Shown here in pieces: positions 47,102-57,101 of a stretch of DNA of 64,000 nucleotides; position 1 is the first letter of the stretch; each line of letters begins with the position of its first letter. Source of the stretch: Microbacterium sp. ET2 (GTDB lineage Bacteria; Actinomycetota; Actinomycetes; Actinomycetales; Microbacteriaceae). The notes beneath the pieces were generated by a model. That model did no database searches. It was not told the DNA's origin and was given only the letters and a program-made list of their open reading frames with translations. The DNA lies in assembly GCF_030347395.1 (NCBI RefSeq), contig NZ_CP128170.1:3472001-3536000 (forward strand). The letters are read 5' to 3'. The translations under genes and the position numbers were made by a program.

Positions 47102-48460
47102 GCGCCCTGAATCCCGCACGACAGGTGGCCTTCGAGACGATCCGCTCCGTGCACGACTCCGATGCCTACGCCAACCTGCTCCTGCCCACCGCGATCCGCC
47201 GCGCAGGACTCGACGCCGCCGATGCGGGGCTTGCGACCGAGCTCACCTACGGGACGCTCCGTCGGGAGAACACCTACGACGCCGTCATCTCGCTCGCCGC
47301 CGGCCGCTCGGTCGACCTCATCGATCCGCCCGTGCTCGACGCCATCCGTCTCGGCGTGCACCAGCTGCTCTCGACCCGGGTCGCCTCGCACGCGGCCGTC
47401 AACGAGTCCGTCGAGCCTCGCCCGACGCGACAGGGGACGCAGCGCCGGAGGTTTCGCCAACGCGGTGCTCCGGCGGATCTCACGCGACACGCCGGGCGAG
47501 TGGATGACGCGCATCGGCGAGACCGCGCGCTCCGACGACGAGCGGCTCGGCCTGCTCACCTCCCACCCCGTCTGGGTGGTGCGCGCCTTCCGGCGGGCGC
47601 TGGCCGCCGAGGGACGCGCCGACGAACTCGACGACCTCCTTCAGGCCGACAACGCCTCACCCCGCGTGACCTTCGCCGCCCTCCCGGGCCTCGCCGAGGT
47701 GCCGCAGGACGCGCGGCGCACAGCGTTCTCCCCCCTGGGCTTCCGCTCGCCCGGCGGCGACCCGGAAGCCCAGGTGACCGCGTCGGGCGGTCGCATCCGC
47801 GTGCAGGACGAGGGATCGCAGATCGCCGCGCTCGCGCTCACCCGGGTCCGTCCCACGCGGGCGGGGGAGCGTTGGCTCGATCTATGCGCGGGACCAGGCG
47901 GGAAGACAGCGATCCTCGCGGCCGAGGCTCTCGCGGCAGGTGCGCGGCTCGAGGCCAACGACGTCAGCCCCGCCCGTGCGGGGCTGGTGCGGCAATCCGT
48001 CGCCGGGGTGCCGCTCGACGTCCCGGTCAGCGAGGAGGATGGCCGCGCCCGGGCACGCGTCGGAGGATACGACCGCATCCTCGTCGACGCTCCCTGCACG
48101 GGGCTCGGTGCGCTGCGCCGACGCCCGGAGGCCCGGTGGCGCAAATCGCCGGCTGACGTCGCCGACCTCGTCGATCTGCAGCGCGGGCTCCTGGATGCGG
48201 CCGTCGACGGGCTCGCCCCGGGGGGTGTGGTGGCCTACGTCACCTGTTCGCCGCACCTGGCCGAAACCGCCGGCGTCGTCGCCGACATCCTCCGAGAGCG
48301 CGCCGAGGTCGAGGAGCTCGATGCCCGTGCCGTGATCACCGCGTTCAGTGCGACCGACCCCGGCCTCCTGCCCCAGGCCGATGGATCGGGCCGCGCGCAG
48401 CTGTGGCCGCATCGGCACAACACCGATGCGATGTCGATCTCGCTGCTGCAGCGGCGCTGA
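47098..48460 (+). pseudogene. rsmB: 16S rRNA m5C967 methyltransferase (rsmB/sun), apparent one-base frameshift
   Basis: The N-terminal NusB-like RNA-binding part reads correctly from GTG 47098 (LNPARQVAFETIRSVHDSDAYANLLLP to ASHAAVNESVE) in one frame up to about 47415. The rest reads correctly only in the next frame, from ctc at 47417 (LARRDRGRSAGGFANAVLRRISRD onward), including LDLCAGPGGKTAIL, the catalytic cysteine in VDAPCTGLGALRRRPEARW and the second cysteine in AYVTCSPH. One extra C at or near 47416 (GAGCCTCGCC where GAGCTCGCC would read E-L-A) explains it; without it the product would be 453 aa, normal length. As written, the product ends out of frame at 48156 without the active site. 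It is either a real recent mutation or a sequencing error. Confidence 0.82.
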
Positions 48461-48509
48461 GCCCCCCACAGCGCGCACTGCCGCGGGGTGCCGGCAGTGG
48501 GTGTGCCGA

Positions 48510-48515
48510 CATAAT
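48510..48515 (+). promoter_or_regulatory. Predicted -10 box for rpe (CATAAT), leaderless geometry
   Basis: CATAAT ends six bases before the GTG start of rpe at 48522. A transcript would start at or next to the start codon. Confidence 0.5.
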
Positions 48516-48521
48516 GGTCCG

Positions 48522-49235
48522 GTGCACGCCGACCACGACTCCGCCGCAGCGGTGAGGATCAACCCCAGCATCCTGGCCGCGGACTTCGTCCACATGGCAG
48601 ACGATCTCGCCCGCATCTCCGCCGCTGATTTCGTGCACGTGGACGTCATGGACAACCATTTCGTGCCGAACCTGACGTTCGGTCCGCAGATGGTCCAGCG
48701 CATCCAGGACACCAGCCCGGTCCCGCTCGACGTTCACCTCATGATCGACGATCCCGAGCGGTGGGCGCCGGGTTACGCGGAGATCGGCGCCGCGTCGGTG
48801 ACGTTCCATCTCGAGGCGGCGAGCGAGCCGACAGCCGTTGCGCGGCGTCTGCGCGCGATCGGCGCCCGGGCCGGGGTCGCCGTCAAGCCCGCGACCCCGG
48901 TCGAGTCGCTCTACGACGTGCTCGACGAGTTCGATCAGATCCTCGTGATGACGGTCGAACCGGGATTCGGCGGGCAGTCGTTCATGCCCGAGACGATGCC
49001 CAAGCTCAGCGCCCTGGCGGCCGAGGCGAGGCGTCGCGGGTCGGAGGTGTGGCTGCAGGTCGACGGCGGTATCGGCGAATCCACCATCGCCCAGGCCGCC
49101 GAAGCCGGTGCGGACACCTTCGTCGCGGGGTCGGCGGTCTTCGGCGCCGACGACCCCGAGAAGGCGATCATCGCCCTGCGCGAGCAGGCCCGCCACCACC
49201 ACGCCCGCCACCACCCGCAACACCCCCGTCGCTGA
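48522..49235 (+). CDS. rpe: Ribulose-phosphate 3-epimerase
   Basis: Pentose phosphate pathway: interconverts ribulose 5-phosphate and xylulose 5-phosphate. 237 aa, TIM barrel. INPSILAADFVHM, the metal ligands in HVDVMDNHFVPNLT and DVHLMID, and the catalytic VDGGI near residue 190 are present. A His-rich tail (RHHHARHHPQH) ends the protein, unusual for the family; it might bind metal but may simply be drift. GTG start six bases after a -10 box. Confidence 0.95.
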   Translation: MHADHDSAAAVRINPSILAADFVHMADDLARISAADFVHVDVMDNHFVPNLTFGPQMVQRIQDTSPVPLDVHLMIDDPERWAPGYAEIGAASVTFHLEAASEPTAVARRLRAIGARAGVAVKPATPVESLYDVLDEFDQILVMTVEPGFGGQSFMPETMPKLSALAAEARRRGSEVWLQVDGGIGESTIAQAAEAGADTFVAGSAVFGADDPEKAIIALREQARHHHARHHPQHPRR

Positions 49236-49248
49236 TCGGAGAACGCCC

Positions 49249-49842
49249 ATGACCGACCGCTCCGAGGACCAACCCGCAGACCCCGGGCCGGAGCCCACCG
49301 TGGGTGGCGCGAAGGTGGCGGCACCCTCGAGCACCGAGGCGCTGCGCGTAGCCGGGGCTCGCGGAGCGAAGGCGCTGCTGTCGGCTTACAGCGGTGAGCA
49401 CGGCATCTACGGCGTGGTCCTCGTCACCGCCCTCATCGGCGCCGAGATCGAAGCGCCCACCGACCTCGACGTCATCTGGTTCGTCGCCGGAACGGTCGGG
49501 GTGTTCTGGTTGGCCCACATCTACGCGGCCGTCGTCGCCAGCCGGTCCCGCAGGCCGGTCCCCCCGCTGCACGAGGGCATCCGCGATGGCGTGCGCCACT
49601 CCGGCGGCATGGCGCTGGCGATGCTCATCCCGGTCTTCCTCCTCGCCACCGGCACGTGGGGTGTCCTGGACGAATGGACGGCCTATTTCCTCGCGCTCGG
49701 CAGCGGCGTGGTCATCCTGGGGCTGATCGGCTTCCTCAACGCCCGCCGCAACGGTGCGACGTGGCCGTGGCGGGTGCTGGGCGTCCTCGCGACGACGCTG
49801 CTGGGGCTGCTCGTCATCGGCCTCAGCATCCTGGTCCACTGA
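49249..49842 (+). CDS. Multi-span membrane protein of unknown function
   Basis: A 197-aa protein (ATG 49249 after CGGAGA). About 45 acidic, probably disordered residues are followed by four membrane spans (about 52-70, 78-100, 118-137, 142-160, and a last one at 172-194). Conserved-looking features: [22 protein letters not shown] and [15 protein letters not shown] do not recognise the family. It lies 13 bp after rpe and before hisE, which has its own promoter, so it is probably co-transcribed with rpe. Confidence 0.7.
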   Translation: MTDRSEDQPADPGPEPTVGGAKVAAPSSTEALRVAGARGAKALLSAYSGEHGIYGVVLVTALIGAEIEAPTDLDVIWFVAGTVGVFWLAHIYAAVVASRSRRPVPPLHEGIRDGVRHSGGMALAMLIPVFLLATGTWGVLDEWTAYFLALGSGVVILGLIGFLNARRNGATWPWRVLGVLATTLLGLLVIGLSILVH

Positions 49843-49876
49843 CATCCCGCCGCGCCGGTCCGCCCCGCCCGTTCGC

Positions 49877-49882
49877 TACCCT
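49877..49882 (+). promoter_or_regulatory. Predicted -10 box for hisE (TACCCT), leaderless geometry
   Basis: TACCCT ends six bases before GTG 49889. This spacing favours GTG 49889 over the adjacent ATG 49886 as the start codon. Confidence 0.45.
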
Positions 49883-49888
49883 GGCATG

Positions 49889-50152
49889 GTGAAGACTTTC
49901 GACGCGCTGTTCGCCGAGCTCACGGCGAAGGCCGTCGAGCGACCCGCCGGATCGGGGACCGTCGCCGAGCTCGACGCCGGTGTCCACGTAATCGGCAAGA
50001 AGATCGTCGAAGAGGCCGCCGAGGTGTGGATGGCCGCCGAGTACGAATCCGACGAGCGCGCCGCCGAGGAGATCTCGCAGCTGCTGTACCACCTGCAGGT
50101 GATGCTCGTCGCGAAGGGTCTCACGCTGGAGGACGTGTACCGACATCTCTGA
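49889..50152 (+). CDS. hisE: Phosphoribosyl-ATP pyrophosphohydrolase
   Basis: Second step of histidine synthesis. 87 aa from GTG 49889 ([19 protein letters not shown]). The all-helical HisE fold shows its acidic metal-binding residues in [15 protein letters not shown] and [13 protein letters not shown]. hisE is separate from hisI (not fused), as usual in actinobacteria. hisG follows 40 bp downstream. Confidence 0.93.
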   Translation: MKTFDALFAELTAKAVERPAGSGTVAELDAGVHVIGKKIVEEAAEVWMAAEYESDERAAEEISQLLYHLQVMLVAKGLTLEDVYRHL

Positions 50153-50192
50153 GCGGTCCGCTCGTCCGTCCTCTCTCTTGAAAGCCACCCAC

Positions 50193-51035
50193 ATGCTCAG
50201 AATCGCCGTGCCCAACAAGGGCTCCCTCGCCGACACCGCCTCCGCGATGCTCCAGGAGGCCGGGTACACCGGCCGACGTGATCCGAAGGATCTGCACGTC
50301 ATCGACCCCGAGAACGAGGTCGAGTTCTTCTATCTGCGCCCGAAAGACATCGCCACCTACGTCGGATCCGGCGCGCTGGATGTCGGCATCACCGGTCGCG
50401 ACCTGCTCCTGGATGCCCGCATGCCGGGCGCCCGCGAGATCGAAGCGCTCGGCTTCGGCGACTCGACCTTCCGCTTCGCCGGGCCCCCGGGACGTTTCGC
50501 CGATGTCGACGACCTCGAGGGAGTGCGTGTGGCAACCGCTTACCCCGGACTCGTCGACGGCTTCCTCGACGAGCGGGGGGTCGCCGTCGATCTCGTTCCG
50601 TTGGACGGCGCGGTCGAGTCTGCCGTGCGTCTCGGCGTGGCCGACGCGGTAGCCGACGTGGTCTCGACGGGTACGACGCTGCGCCAGGCGGGCCTGGAGA
50701 TCTTCGGACCGGCGATCCTGCAGTCCGAGGCGGTCCTCATCGGGGCACCGGTCGATGCGGAGGGGACCGAGACCTTGCTGCGGCGCCTGCGGGGCGTCAT
50801 GGTGGCCCGCCGCTTCGTGCTCATCGACTACGACCTGCCTGCTCGTCTGATCGACGACGCCGTCGCGGTGGCGCCCGGCATCGAGTCGCCCACCATCTCG
50901 CCTCTCCGCGATCCCGAGTGGGTCGCTGTGCGGGTGATGAGCCCGCGCAAGGGCGTGAACCAGGTCATGGACGCCCTGTACGCCATCGGTGCCCGGGCGA
51001 TCCTCGTCACCGAGATCCACGCGGCGAGGCTGTGA
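50193..51035 (+). CDS. hisG: ATP phosphoribosyltransferase (long form)
   Basis: First, rate-limiting step of histidine synthesis. 280 aa from ATG 50193 ([20 protein letters not shown]). Being long, it has the C-terminal ACT-like regulatory domain (about 205-280, with [31 protein letters not shown]), so it is histidine-inhibited without needing HisZ. The PRPP loop [17 protein letters not shown] is present. A TTG at 50178 is a weaker start. Confidence 0.96.
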   Translation: MLRIAVPNKGSLADTASAMLQEAGYTGRRDPKDLHVIDPENEVEFFYLRPKDIATYVGSGALDVGITGRDLLLDARMPGAREIEALGFGDSTFRFAGPPGRFADVDDLEGVRVATAYPGLVDGFLDERGVAVDLVPLDGAVESAVRLGVADAVADVVSTGTTLRQAGLEIFGPAILQSEAVLIGAPVDAEGTETLLRRLRGVMVARRFVLIDYDLPARLIDDAVAVAPGIESPTISPLRDPEWVAVRVMSPRKGVNQVMDALYAIGARAILVTEIHAARL

Positions 51036-51036
51036 C

Positions 51037-51831
51037 ATGACTTTGGCCACCCGGGTCATCCCCTGTCTCGACGTCGCAGGCGGTCGCGTCGTCAAGGGGG
51101 TGAACTTTCTCGATCTGCGCGACATGGGCGACCCGGTCGAGCTCGCCAAGGCCTACTTCGAACAGGGCGCGGACGAAGTCACCTTCCTCGACGTGACCGC
51201 GACGGTCGATGAGCGTGCCACGACCTACGACGTCGTCCAGCGCACCGCGGAGCAGGTCTTCATCCCCCTCACGGTCGGCGGCGGAGTGCGATCCACCGAC
51301 GACGTCGCGCGCCTGCTGTCGGTGGGCGCGGACAAGATCGGCGTGAACTCCGCCGCGATCGCTCGTCCCGATCTGCTCGACGAGATCGCCGACCGCTTCG
51401 GCGCCCAGGTTCTCGTTCTCTCGCTCGACGTCAAGCGGGTCTCACCCGATCGACGAGCCGCCTCGGCATCGGGCTTCGTGGTGACCACTCACGGCGGTCG
51501 CACCGAGACCGACCTGGATGCGCTCGTCTGGGCCCGGGAGGCTGTGGAGCGGGGAGCCGGGGAGCTGCTGGTCAACTCGATCGACGCCGACGGGACCAAG
51601 CAGGGCTTCGACCTCGAGCTCATCGGTGCGATGCGCGAGGCGGCACGCGTTCCCGTGATCGCCTCCGGCGGCGCAGGCGCACTCGAGCACTTCGCCCCCG
51701 CCATCACCGCCGGAGCCGACGCGGTGCTTGCCGCGTCGGTGTTCCACACCGGTCAGCTGCGGGTCGGCGAGGTCAAGGAGGCGCTGGAGCGCGAAGGCAT
51801 TCCCGTGCGTCGAACGGAGCAGAACGGATGA
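51037..51831 (+). CDS. hisF: Imidazole glycerol phosphate synthase cyclase subunit
   Basis: Produces imidazole glycerol phosphate and AICAR with HisH. 264 aa TIM barrel. The catalytic aspartates are D12 in [14 protein letters not shown] and the one in [23 protein letters not shown] and [11 protein letters not shown] are the phosphate sites. hisH, hisA and hisB are not in the window. Starts one base after hisG. Confidence 0.97.
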   Translation: MTLATRVIPCLDVAGGRVVKGVNFLDLRDMGDPVELAKAYFEQGADEVTFLDVTATVDERATTYDVVQRTAEQVFIPLTVGGGVRSTDDVARLLSVGADKIGVNSAAIARPDLLDEIADRFGAQVLVLSLDVKRVSPDRRAASASGFVVTTHGGRTETDLDALVWAREAVERGAGELLVNSIDADGTKQGFDLELIGAMREAARVPVIASGGAGALEHFAPAITAGADAVLAASVFHTGQLRVGEVKEALEREGIPVRRTEQNG

Positions 51832-52217
51832 CCCGGACCAAGCCTCCCGCCGATGTCGAGGAACGCATCGCGCGCGTCAGCTTCGCCGACGACGGCCTCG
51901 TCGCGGCGATCATCCAGCAGTGGGACACCCGCGAGGTCCTCATGCTCGGATGGATGGATGCCGAGGCGCTGCGTCGCACGCTGACCGAGGGGCGAGTCAC
52001 GTTCTGGTCGCGGTCCCGCAAGGAGTACTGGCGCAAAGGCGACACCTCCGGCCACGCGCAGTACGTCCGCGGCGCGCGTCTGGACTGCGACGGCGATGCG
52101 ATCCTCGTCGAGGTCGATCAGATCGGCGTCGCCTGTCACACCGGCACCCGGACGTGTTTCGACGCCGACGACCTCGATCCGTCGGTCGGCTCCGCGCCCG
52201 CCGGCGACCCGTCGTGA
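51828..52217 (+). CDS. hisI: Phosphoribosyl-AMP cyclohydrolase
   Basis: Third step of histidine synthesis. 129 aa, ATGA overlap with hisF. Zinc and magnesium ligands are in [45 protein letters not shown] is the conserved substrate loop. In many relatives trpE comes next; here the trp-region membrane protein gene overlaps its stop instead. Confidence 0.96.
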   Translation: MTRTKPPADVEERIARVSFADDGLVAAIIQQWDTREVLMLGWMDAEALRRTLTEGRVTFWSRSRKEYWRKGDTSGHAQYVRGARLDCDGDAILVEVDQIGVACHTGTRTCFDADDLDPSVGSAPAGDPS

Positions 52218-52837
52218 GGGCGTCACGGGAGGAGCGCGGCGGCGTGACCGCCCGTGCGCGCTCGCTGGCGGTGCTGCTCATCCTGGCCGCCGGTGCGACC
52301 GGCGTCATCGCCTCGACGCAGACATGGCTGATCGTGACCATCGAAGACGGGGCGCGTGACCCGCTCCCGGTGAGCGGCGCCGCCGCCCTCCCCGTACTCG
52401 CACCCCTCAGCCTGACCACACTGGCGCTGGGAGCGGCCCTCGCGATCGCGGGCACCGTTCTGCGGTACGCCTTCGGGGCCCTCACGATCGTGATCGCCGC
52501 CACCCTGGGTGTCGCCACCGGTGTCGTCGCCCTCACGGCACCCGTTGCCGCCGTCGTCTCAGCGGTGACGGAGGCGACCGGGATCGCCGGCCTCGAGGCC
52601 GTCGACGACCTGGTCACGGGGATCTCCACGACGCCGTGGCCGCTCATCACGCTCGCGGCATGCGTCGTACTGCTCGCTGCGGGCGTGCTGATCCTCGCCA
52701 CGGCGCACCGGTGGCCAGGTTCGGGTCGCAAGTACCGCACCAGCGCGCAGGTCGCACCCGACGGTGCGCCATCGCGGCGCACGGATGCCATCGACTCGTG
52801 GGACGAGCTGTCGCGCGGACAGGATCCCACGGTCTGA
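52214..52837 (+). CDS. Tryptophan-biosynthesis-associated membrane protein (TIGR02234-like)
   Basis: A 207-aa protein with four membrane spans (about 15-32, 48-70, 78-100, 140-162). The ASTQTWL motif after span 1 and the overall shape match the trp-region conserved membrane protein of actinobacteria, whose function is unknown. GTG 52214 overlaps hisI by four bases, so the his and trp genes are joined here. The C-terminal tail ends SWDELSRGQDPT, a usual sequence for this family. Confidence 0.82.
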   Translation: MRASREERGGVTARARSLAVLLILAAGATGVIASTQTWLIVTIEDGARDPLPVSGAAALPVLAPLSLTTLALGAALAIAGTVLRYAFGALTIVIAATLGVATGVVALTAPVAAVVSAVTEATGIAGLEAVDDLVTGISTTPWPLITLAACVVLLAAGVLILATAHRWPGSGRKYRTSAQVAPDGAPSRRTDAIDSWDELSRGQDPTV

Positions 52838-52841
52838 CCGA

Positions 52842-52847
52842 TAGACT
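52842..52847 (+). promoter_or_regulatory. Predicted -10 box for the trp genes (TAGACT)
   Basis: TAGACT 35 bases before the HGxxPAAW gene, 5 bp after the membrane protein stop. It would drive HGxxPAAW-trpC-trpB-trpA. The leader is too short for an attenuator. Confidence 0.45.
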
Positions 52848-52882
52848 GGCGCTGGTGTGTCCCGGCGTCCTGGAGGATATTC

Positions 52883-53113
52883 ATGAGCAACCACATCGGT
52901 GATCCCGGCCACGGCAATTCGCCCGCAGCATGGACGGCTGTCGTCATCATGCTCGTCGGCTTCACCGTCGGAACCGTCGCGTTCTTCTTCGACGTGCCGG
53001 TGGTGGTGTGGGCCTCCGCCGGTCTGGTCGTCGTAGGGCTGCTCGTGGGCTGGGGCATGTCGAAAGCCGGTTACGGCGTCGGCGGTGCCAAGACAACGGC
53101 GAAAGAGCATTGA
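52883..53113 (+). CDS. HGxxPAAW family small membrane protein
   Basis: A 76-aa protein with the family signature HGNSPAAW at about residues 10-17, followed by two membrane spans (about 18-37 and 41-60). It occurs in actinobacterial trp operons just before trpC; function unknown. The ATG has a strong GGAGG at 52873-52877. Ends with a TTGA overlap with trpC. Confidence 0.85.
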   Translation: MSNHIGDPGHGNSPAAWTAVVIMLVGFTVGTVAFFFDVPVVVWASAGLVVVGLLVGWGMSKAGYGVGGAKTTAKEH

Positions 53114-53958
53114 ACGCGGGCGCTGAGAGAACCTCGGCGGGCATCGATCTGCTCGCCGAACTGACGGCCGGCGCCGTCGCGGATGCCGAGCGCCGTGCTG
53201 TCGGTGCCCCTCTCGCCGCGGTGGAGCGTGCCGCGCTGTCGCGCTCCGCAGCCCGAGACGCCCGCGCAGCGCTGGCCCCGAGCGACCGGGTGAAGATCAT
53301 CGCGGAGGTCAAGCGGGCGAGCCCCTCGCGCGGGTCGCTGGCCGACATCCCCGACCCTGCCGCGCAGGCGCTTCGCTATCAGCAGGGGGGCGCCGCGGCC
53401 ATCTCGGTCCTCACCGAGGAGCGTCGCTTCTCGGGCAGCCTCGCAGACCTCGGCGCCGTGGTGGCCGCGGTCGACCTGCCCGTTCTGCGCAAGGACTTCA
53501 TCGCCACCGAATACCAGGTCGTGGAGGCCCGCGCCGCTGGGGCGGACCTGGTGCTCCTCATCGTCGCCGCTCTCGAGCAGGACCTCCTCGCCCGGCTGCA
53601 TCATCTCATCGGCGAACTCGGCATGACCGCTCTCGTCGAGACCCACAGCGCCGACGAGGTGTCCCGGGCGATCGACCTCGGGGCCTCGGTGATCGGCGTC
53701 AACGCCCGCGACCTCTCGACCTTCGAACTGGACCGTGACCTGTTCGGGCGTCTGGAACCCCTCATCCCCGAAGGAACCGTCCGCATCGCGGAATCCGCGG
53801 TGTCGTCTCCGGACGACGTCGCGCACTACCGCGATCACGGCGCTGACGTGGTCCTCATCGGCGAAGCCCTTGTGACGGGCGATCCGGTGGCCACGCTCGG
53901 TCGGTTCCTCGCGGCGGGAGAACGTCCCGCCGGCCGGAACCGGAAGGAGCGGACATGA
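53110..53958 (+). CDS. trpC: Indole-3-glycerol phosphate synthase
   Basis: Tryptophan pathway: CdRP to indole-3-glycerol phosphate. 282 aa. TTG 53110 is the only plausible start (four-base overlap with the previous gene). TIM-barrel catalytic blocks: [17 protein letters not shown] (Glu and Lys), [13 protein letters not shown] and the C-terminal [12 protein letters not shown] and LIGEALV. No trpF fused; actinobacteria generally use PriA/HisA for that step. Stop overlaps trpB. Confidence 0.95.
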   Translation: MNAGAERTSAGIDLLAELTAGAVADAERRAVGAPLAAVERAALSRSAARDARAALAPSDRVKIIAEVKRASPSRGSLADIPDPAAQALRYQQGGAAAISVLTEERRFSGSLADLGAVVAAVDLPVLRKDFIATEYQVVEARAAGADLVLLIVAALEQDLLARLHHLIGELGMTALVETHSADEVSRAIDLGASVIGVNARDLSTFELDRDLFGRLEPLIPEGTVRIAESAVSSPDDVAHYRDHGADVVLIGEALVTGDPVATLGRFLAAGERPAGRNRKERT

Positions 53959-55220
53959 GTCTGCGTGAAGCCGCAGGGCCATTCTTCGGCGAGTTCGGTG
54001 GGCGGTTCATGCCCGAATCGCTCATCGCCGCGATCGACGAACTGAGCGCGGAGTACGACCGTGCCAAGAACGACCCGGCCTTCCAGGAGGAGTTCCTCCA
54101 GCTGCTGCGCAGCTATGCCGGTCGGCCATCGATCATCACGGAGGTTCCGCGGTTCGCCGCCCACGCCGGCGGCGGCCGCGTGTTCCTCAAGCGCGAGGAT
54201 CTCAATCACACCGGCTCGCACAAGATCAACAACGTCCTCGGCCAGGCACTGCTCACCCGCCGCCTCGGCAAGAAGCGCGTCATCGCCGAGACAGGCGCCG
54301 GCCAGCACGGCGTGGCCACCGCGACCGCGGCAGCGCTGTTCGGCCTGGAGTGCACCATCTACATGGGAGAGGTCGATACCGAGCGCCAGGCGCTCAACGT
54401 CGCGCGCATGCGCCTGCTCGGGGCCGAGGTCATCCCGGTGACCACGGGATCGCGCACTCTCAAGGACGCGATCAACGAGGCATACCGCGATTGGGTGTCC
54501 AGCGTCGAGACGACCAACTACATCTTCGGCACAGCGGCGGGTCCGCACCCGTTCCCCGCCATGGTGCGCGACTTCCAGAAGGTCATCGGGGAAGAGGCCC
54601 GCCAGCAGCTCCTCGACGAGGTCGGCCGCCTGCCCGACGCGGTCTTCGCGTGCGTGGGCGGGGGATCCAACGCGATCGGAATGTTCGACGCCTTTCTGGA
54701 TGACGCCGACGTGCGCCTGTACGGGGTCGAAGCCGCGGGTGACGGCGTCGACACGGTGCGACACGCGGCGTCGATCGAGCGGGGTCGCCCGGGCGTCCTC
54801 CATGGGGCGAAGACCTTCGTCCTGCAGGACGACGACGGCCAGACCGTCGAATCACATTCGATCTCGGCGGGCCTGGACTATCCGGGCGTCGGGCCGGAGC
54901 ACGCCTGGCTCGCCTCGATCGGTCGGGCCGAGTACATCCCCGCCACCGATGCCGAGTCGATGGCAGCGCTGCGGCTCCTCTCCGAGACCGAGGGCATCAT
55001 CCCCGCCATCGAATCGGCGCACGCCCTGGCCGGCGCGATGCGGATCGGCGAGCAGCTGGGCCCCGACGCGGTGATCGCGATCTGCCTCTCCGGCCGCGGA
55101 GACAAGGACATGGACACCGCGGCGCGCTACTTCGAGCTCTACGACGCGGGGATCGATCTCGCGGCCGCGGCCGCCGAACCTGTCGTCGACGCCGCCAAGG
55201 GCGAGGGTGTGAAGCTGTGA
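53955..55220 (+). CDS. trpB: Tryptophan synthase beta chain
   Basis: Joins indole and serine, PLP-dependent. 421 aa. [12 protein letters not shown] start, PLP lysine in [17 protein letters not shown] at about 92, [21 protein letters not shown] phosphate loop and [15 protein letters not shown]. Long C-terminal extension ends AAKGEGVKL. Coupled to trpC and trpA by 4-base overlaps. Confidence 0.97.
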   Translation: MSLREAAGPFFGEFGGRFMPESLIAAIDELSAEYDRAKNDPAFQEEFLQLLRSYAGRPSIITEVPRFAAHAGGGRVFLKREDLNHTGSHKINNVLGQALLTRRLGKKRVIAETGAGQHGVATATAAALFGLECTIYMGEVDTERQALNVARMRLLGAEVIPVTTGSRTLKDAINEAYRDWVSSVETTNYIFGTAAGPHPFPAMVRDFQKVIGEEARQQLLDEVGRLPDAVFACVGGGSNAIGMFDAFLDDADVRLYGVEAAGDGVDTVRHAASIERGRPGVLHGAKTFVLQDDDGQTVESHSISAGLDYPGVGPEHAWLASIGRAEYIPATDAESMAALRLLSETEGIIPAIESAHALAGAMRIGEQLGPDAVIAICLSGRGDKDMDTAARYFELYDAGIDLAAAAAEPVVDAAKGEGVKL

Positions 55221-56023
55221 CCTCGTCCGTCTCGATGGCGATCGACACCGCCAGGGCCGCCGGCCGCGGTGCCCTCGTCGGATACCTCCCGCTCGGCTTC
55301 CCCGACCTGGCGACCAGCATCGACGCCGCCGTCGCCCTCGCGGAGGCCGGCGCCGATGTGCTGGAACTCGGCCCGCCCTACTCCGATCCGGTCATGGACG
55401 GCACGGTGATCCAGGAGGCGACGCAGACGGCGCTGGCCGCCGGATTCCGCTTGCGCGACACGTTCACGGCGGTCGCCGAGATCACGCGGCAGACCCACAC
55501 CCCGGTGCTGGTGATGACGTATTGGAACCCGGTGATGCAGTACGGTGTCGATCGGTTCGCGGACGACCTGCGCGCAGCCGGGGGAGCGGGCCTCATCACG
55601 CCAGACATCACTCCTGACGCTGCAGGAGAGTGGATCGCAGCGTCACGCCGCACCGATCTCGACCGGGTCTTCCTCGCTGCTCCCACCTCGACCGACGAGC
55701 GTCTCGACCTCATCGCGTCGAACTCGACGGGGTTCGTCTACACGGTCTCCACCATGGGGATCACCGGAGTCCGCGAAGACCTCGACGCCGCGGCCCGAGG
55801 CCTCGTCGCGCGGCTGCGCGCACACGGGGCCGAGCGCGCGTGCGTCGGCATCGGCATCTCGAACGCCTCCCACGTGGCGGACGTCCTGGAGTACGCGGAC
55901 GGCGCCATCGTCGGAACGGCCCTGGTCCGCGCCCTGCGAGACGGCGGCATCCTCGCCCTGCGTGACCTCGCCGCCGAGTTGCACGAGGGCACGATGTCCG
56001 CGGGCGCCGGGCGCCCGGCTTAG
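55217..56023 (+). CDS. trpA: Tryptophan synthase alpha chain
   Basis: Releases indole from indole-3-glycerol phosphate. 268 aa, GTG in the trpB stop. Catalytic Glu in [15 protein letters not shown], catalytic Asp in [11 protein letters not shown], phosphate loops [20 protein letters not shown] and [10 protein letters not shown]. Its TAG stop is part of the lgt -10 box. Confidence 0.96.
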   Translation: MTSSVSMAIDTARAAGRGALVGYLPLGFPDLATSIDAAVALAEAGADVLELGPPYSDPVMDGTVIQEATQTALAAGFRLRDTFTAVAEITRQTHTPVLVMTYWNPVMQYGVDRFADDLRAAGGAGLITPDITPDAAGEWIAASRRTDLDRVFLAAPTSTDERLDLIASNSTGFVYTVSTMGITGVREDLDAAARGLVARLRAHGAERACVGIGISNASHVADVLEYADGAIVGTALVRALRDGGILALRDLAAELHEGTMSAGAGRPA

Positions 56024-56026
56024 ACT
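56021..56026 (+). promoter_or_regulatory. Predicted -10 box for lgt (TAGACT), leaderless geometry
   Basis: TAGACT overlaps the trpA stop and ends seven bases before the lgt ATG; no ribosome site lies between. A leaderless lgt mRNA is likely. Confidence 0.5.
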
Positions 56027-56033
56027 CGAACCC

Positions 56034-57035
56034 ATGTCGTTCGCCCTCTCGAGCGCGGGAACGTCCGTGCTCGCCAGCATCCCGAGCCCTGAGATCAGCT
56101 TCATCCAGCTGGGTCCGCTCCGCGTCTATTTCTACGCGCTGTGCATCATCGCCGGCATCGTCGTGGCGGTTCTGCTCACGAACCATCGCCTGACCAAGCG
56201 CGGCGCAGAGCCCTGGGTCGTCATCGATATCGCCCTGCTGGCGGTGCCGCTGGCGATCGTCGGTGCCCGGATCTTCCACGTGCTCACCCACCTGGGCTTC
56301 TACTTCACCGAGGGTTCGAACCCGTGGAACCCCTTCCAGCCCGGCTCTGTCTGGGCCATCTGGGAGGGCGGGATCGCCATCTACGGTGCGCTGATCGGCG
56401 GCGCGGTCGGCGCGTGGCTCGGCTGCCGCTGGACGGGCATCCGCTTCTGGTCCTTCGCCGACGCGCTGGCCCCCGGCATCCTGCTCGCGCAGGCCATCGG
56501 ACGCTTCGGCAACTGGTTCAACCAGGAACTGTTCGGTCTTCCCACCAACGTGCCGTGGGGCCTGGAGATCGATTCCGACAACGCGGCCTTCCCCCCGGGG
56601 CTGCCCGCCGACACGCTGTTCCACCCGACCTTCCTCTACGAGGTCATCTGGAACACCGCGGGCGTCCTCGTGCTGCTGTGGGCGGGGAAGAGCCTGCGGA
56701 TGCAGTGGGGGCGGCTGTTCGGTCTCTACCTCATCTGGTACAGCGCCGGCCGCTTCGTGTGGGAGTCGATCCGCATCGATCCCAGCGACATCTACCTGGG
56801 TCTTCGCACCAATGTCTGGGCGGCGATCTTCGGTGTCGTCGTCGGTCTCGCCATCATCATCGTGCAGCGTCGGCGCCACCCCGGCACCGAGCCCTCGCCG
56901 TATGTCGCGGGCCGGGAGTGGAAGGGCCGGGGCACGGTACAATCGCAGGACACCAACGACTTCGTCGACCTCAGCGAACCACCGGCGAACGAGGTCGCCG
57001 AGAGCGATGCCACAAGCACAGCCGCCAAGAAGTAG
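56034..57035 (+). CDS. lgt: Prolipoprotein diacylglyceryl transferase
   Basis: Attaches the diacylglyceryl group to the lipobox cysteine of lipoproteins such as the binding protein at 36639. 333 aa with about seven membrane spans. The Lgt signature GRFGNWFNQELFG starts at G156; FHPTFLYEVIWN and the RIFHVLTH segment (conserved His) are present. The last ~60 residues are a hydrophilic tail, as in other actinobacterial Lgt proteins. Position between trpA and gltB is conserved in relatives. Confidence 0.96.
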   Translation: MSFALSSAGTSVLASIPSPEISFIQLGPLRVYFYALCIIAGIVVAVLLTNHRLTKRGAEPWVVIDIALLAVPLAIVGARIFHVLTHLGFYFTEGSNPWNPFQPGSVWAIWEGGIAIYGALIGGAVGAWLGCRWTGIRFWSFADALAPGILLAQAIGRFGNWFNQELFGLPTNVPWGLEIDSDNAAFPPGLPADTLFHPTFLYEVIWNTAGVLVLLWAGKSLRMQWGRLFGLYLIWYSAGRFVWESIRIDPSDIYLGLRTNVWAAIFGVVVGLAIIIVQRRRHPGTEPSPYVAGREWKGRGTVQSQDTNDFVDLSEPPANEVAESDATSTAAKK

Positions 57036-57101
57036 GGGTGTTCATCAGCTGATCCGGGCCGACGTCGTCCCATCTTGAGCATCAATGTGAGGACGGTACG
57101 C

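Noticed and set aside
50178..50192. TTG start for HisG at 50178
   Set aside because: ATG 50193 gives the conserved [12 protein letters not shown] start of the family.
52838..52882. Tryptophan attenuator before the trp genes
   Set aside because: The leader is about 30 bases, with no Trp-rich leader peptide and no competing hairpins.
57075..57101. TTG start for GltB at 57075
   Set aside because: ATG 57102 has a GAGGAC ribosome site at proper distance; the TTG has none, and the propeptide is already long enough from 57102.
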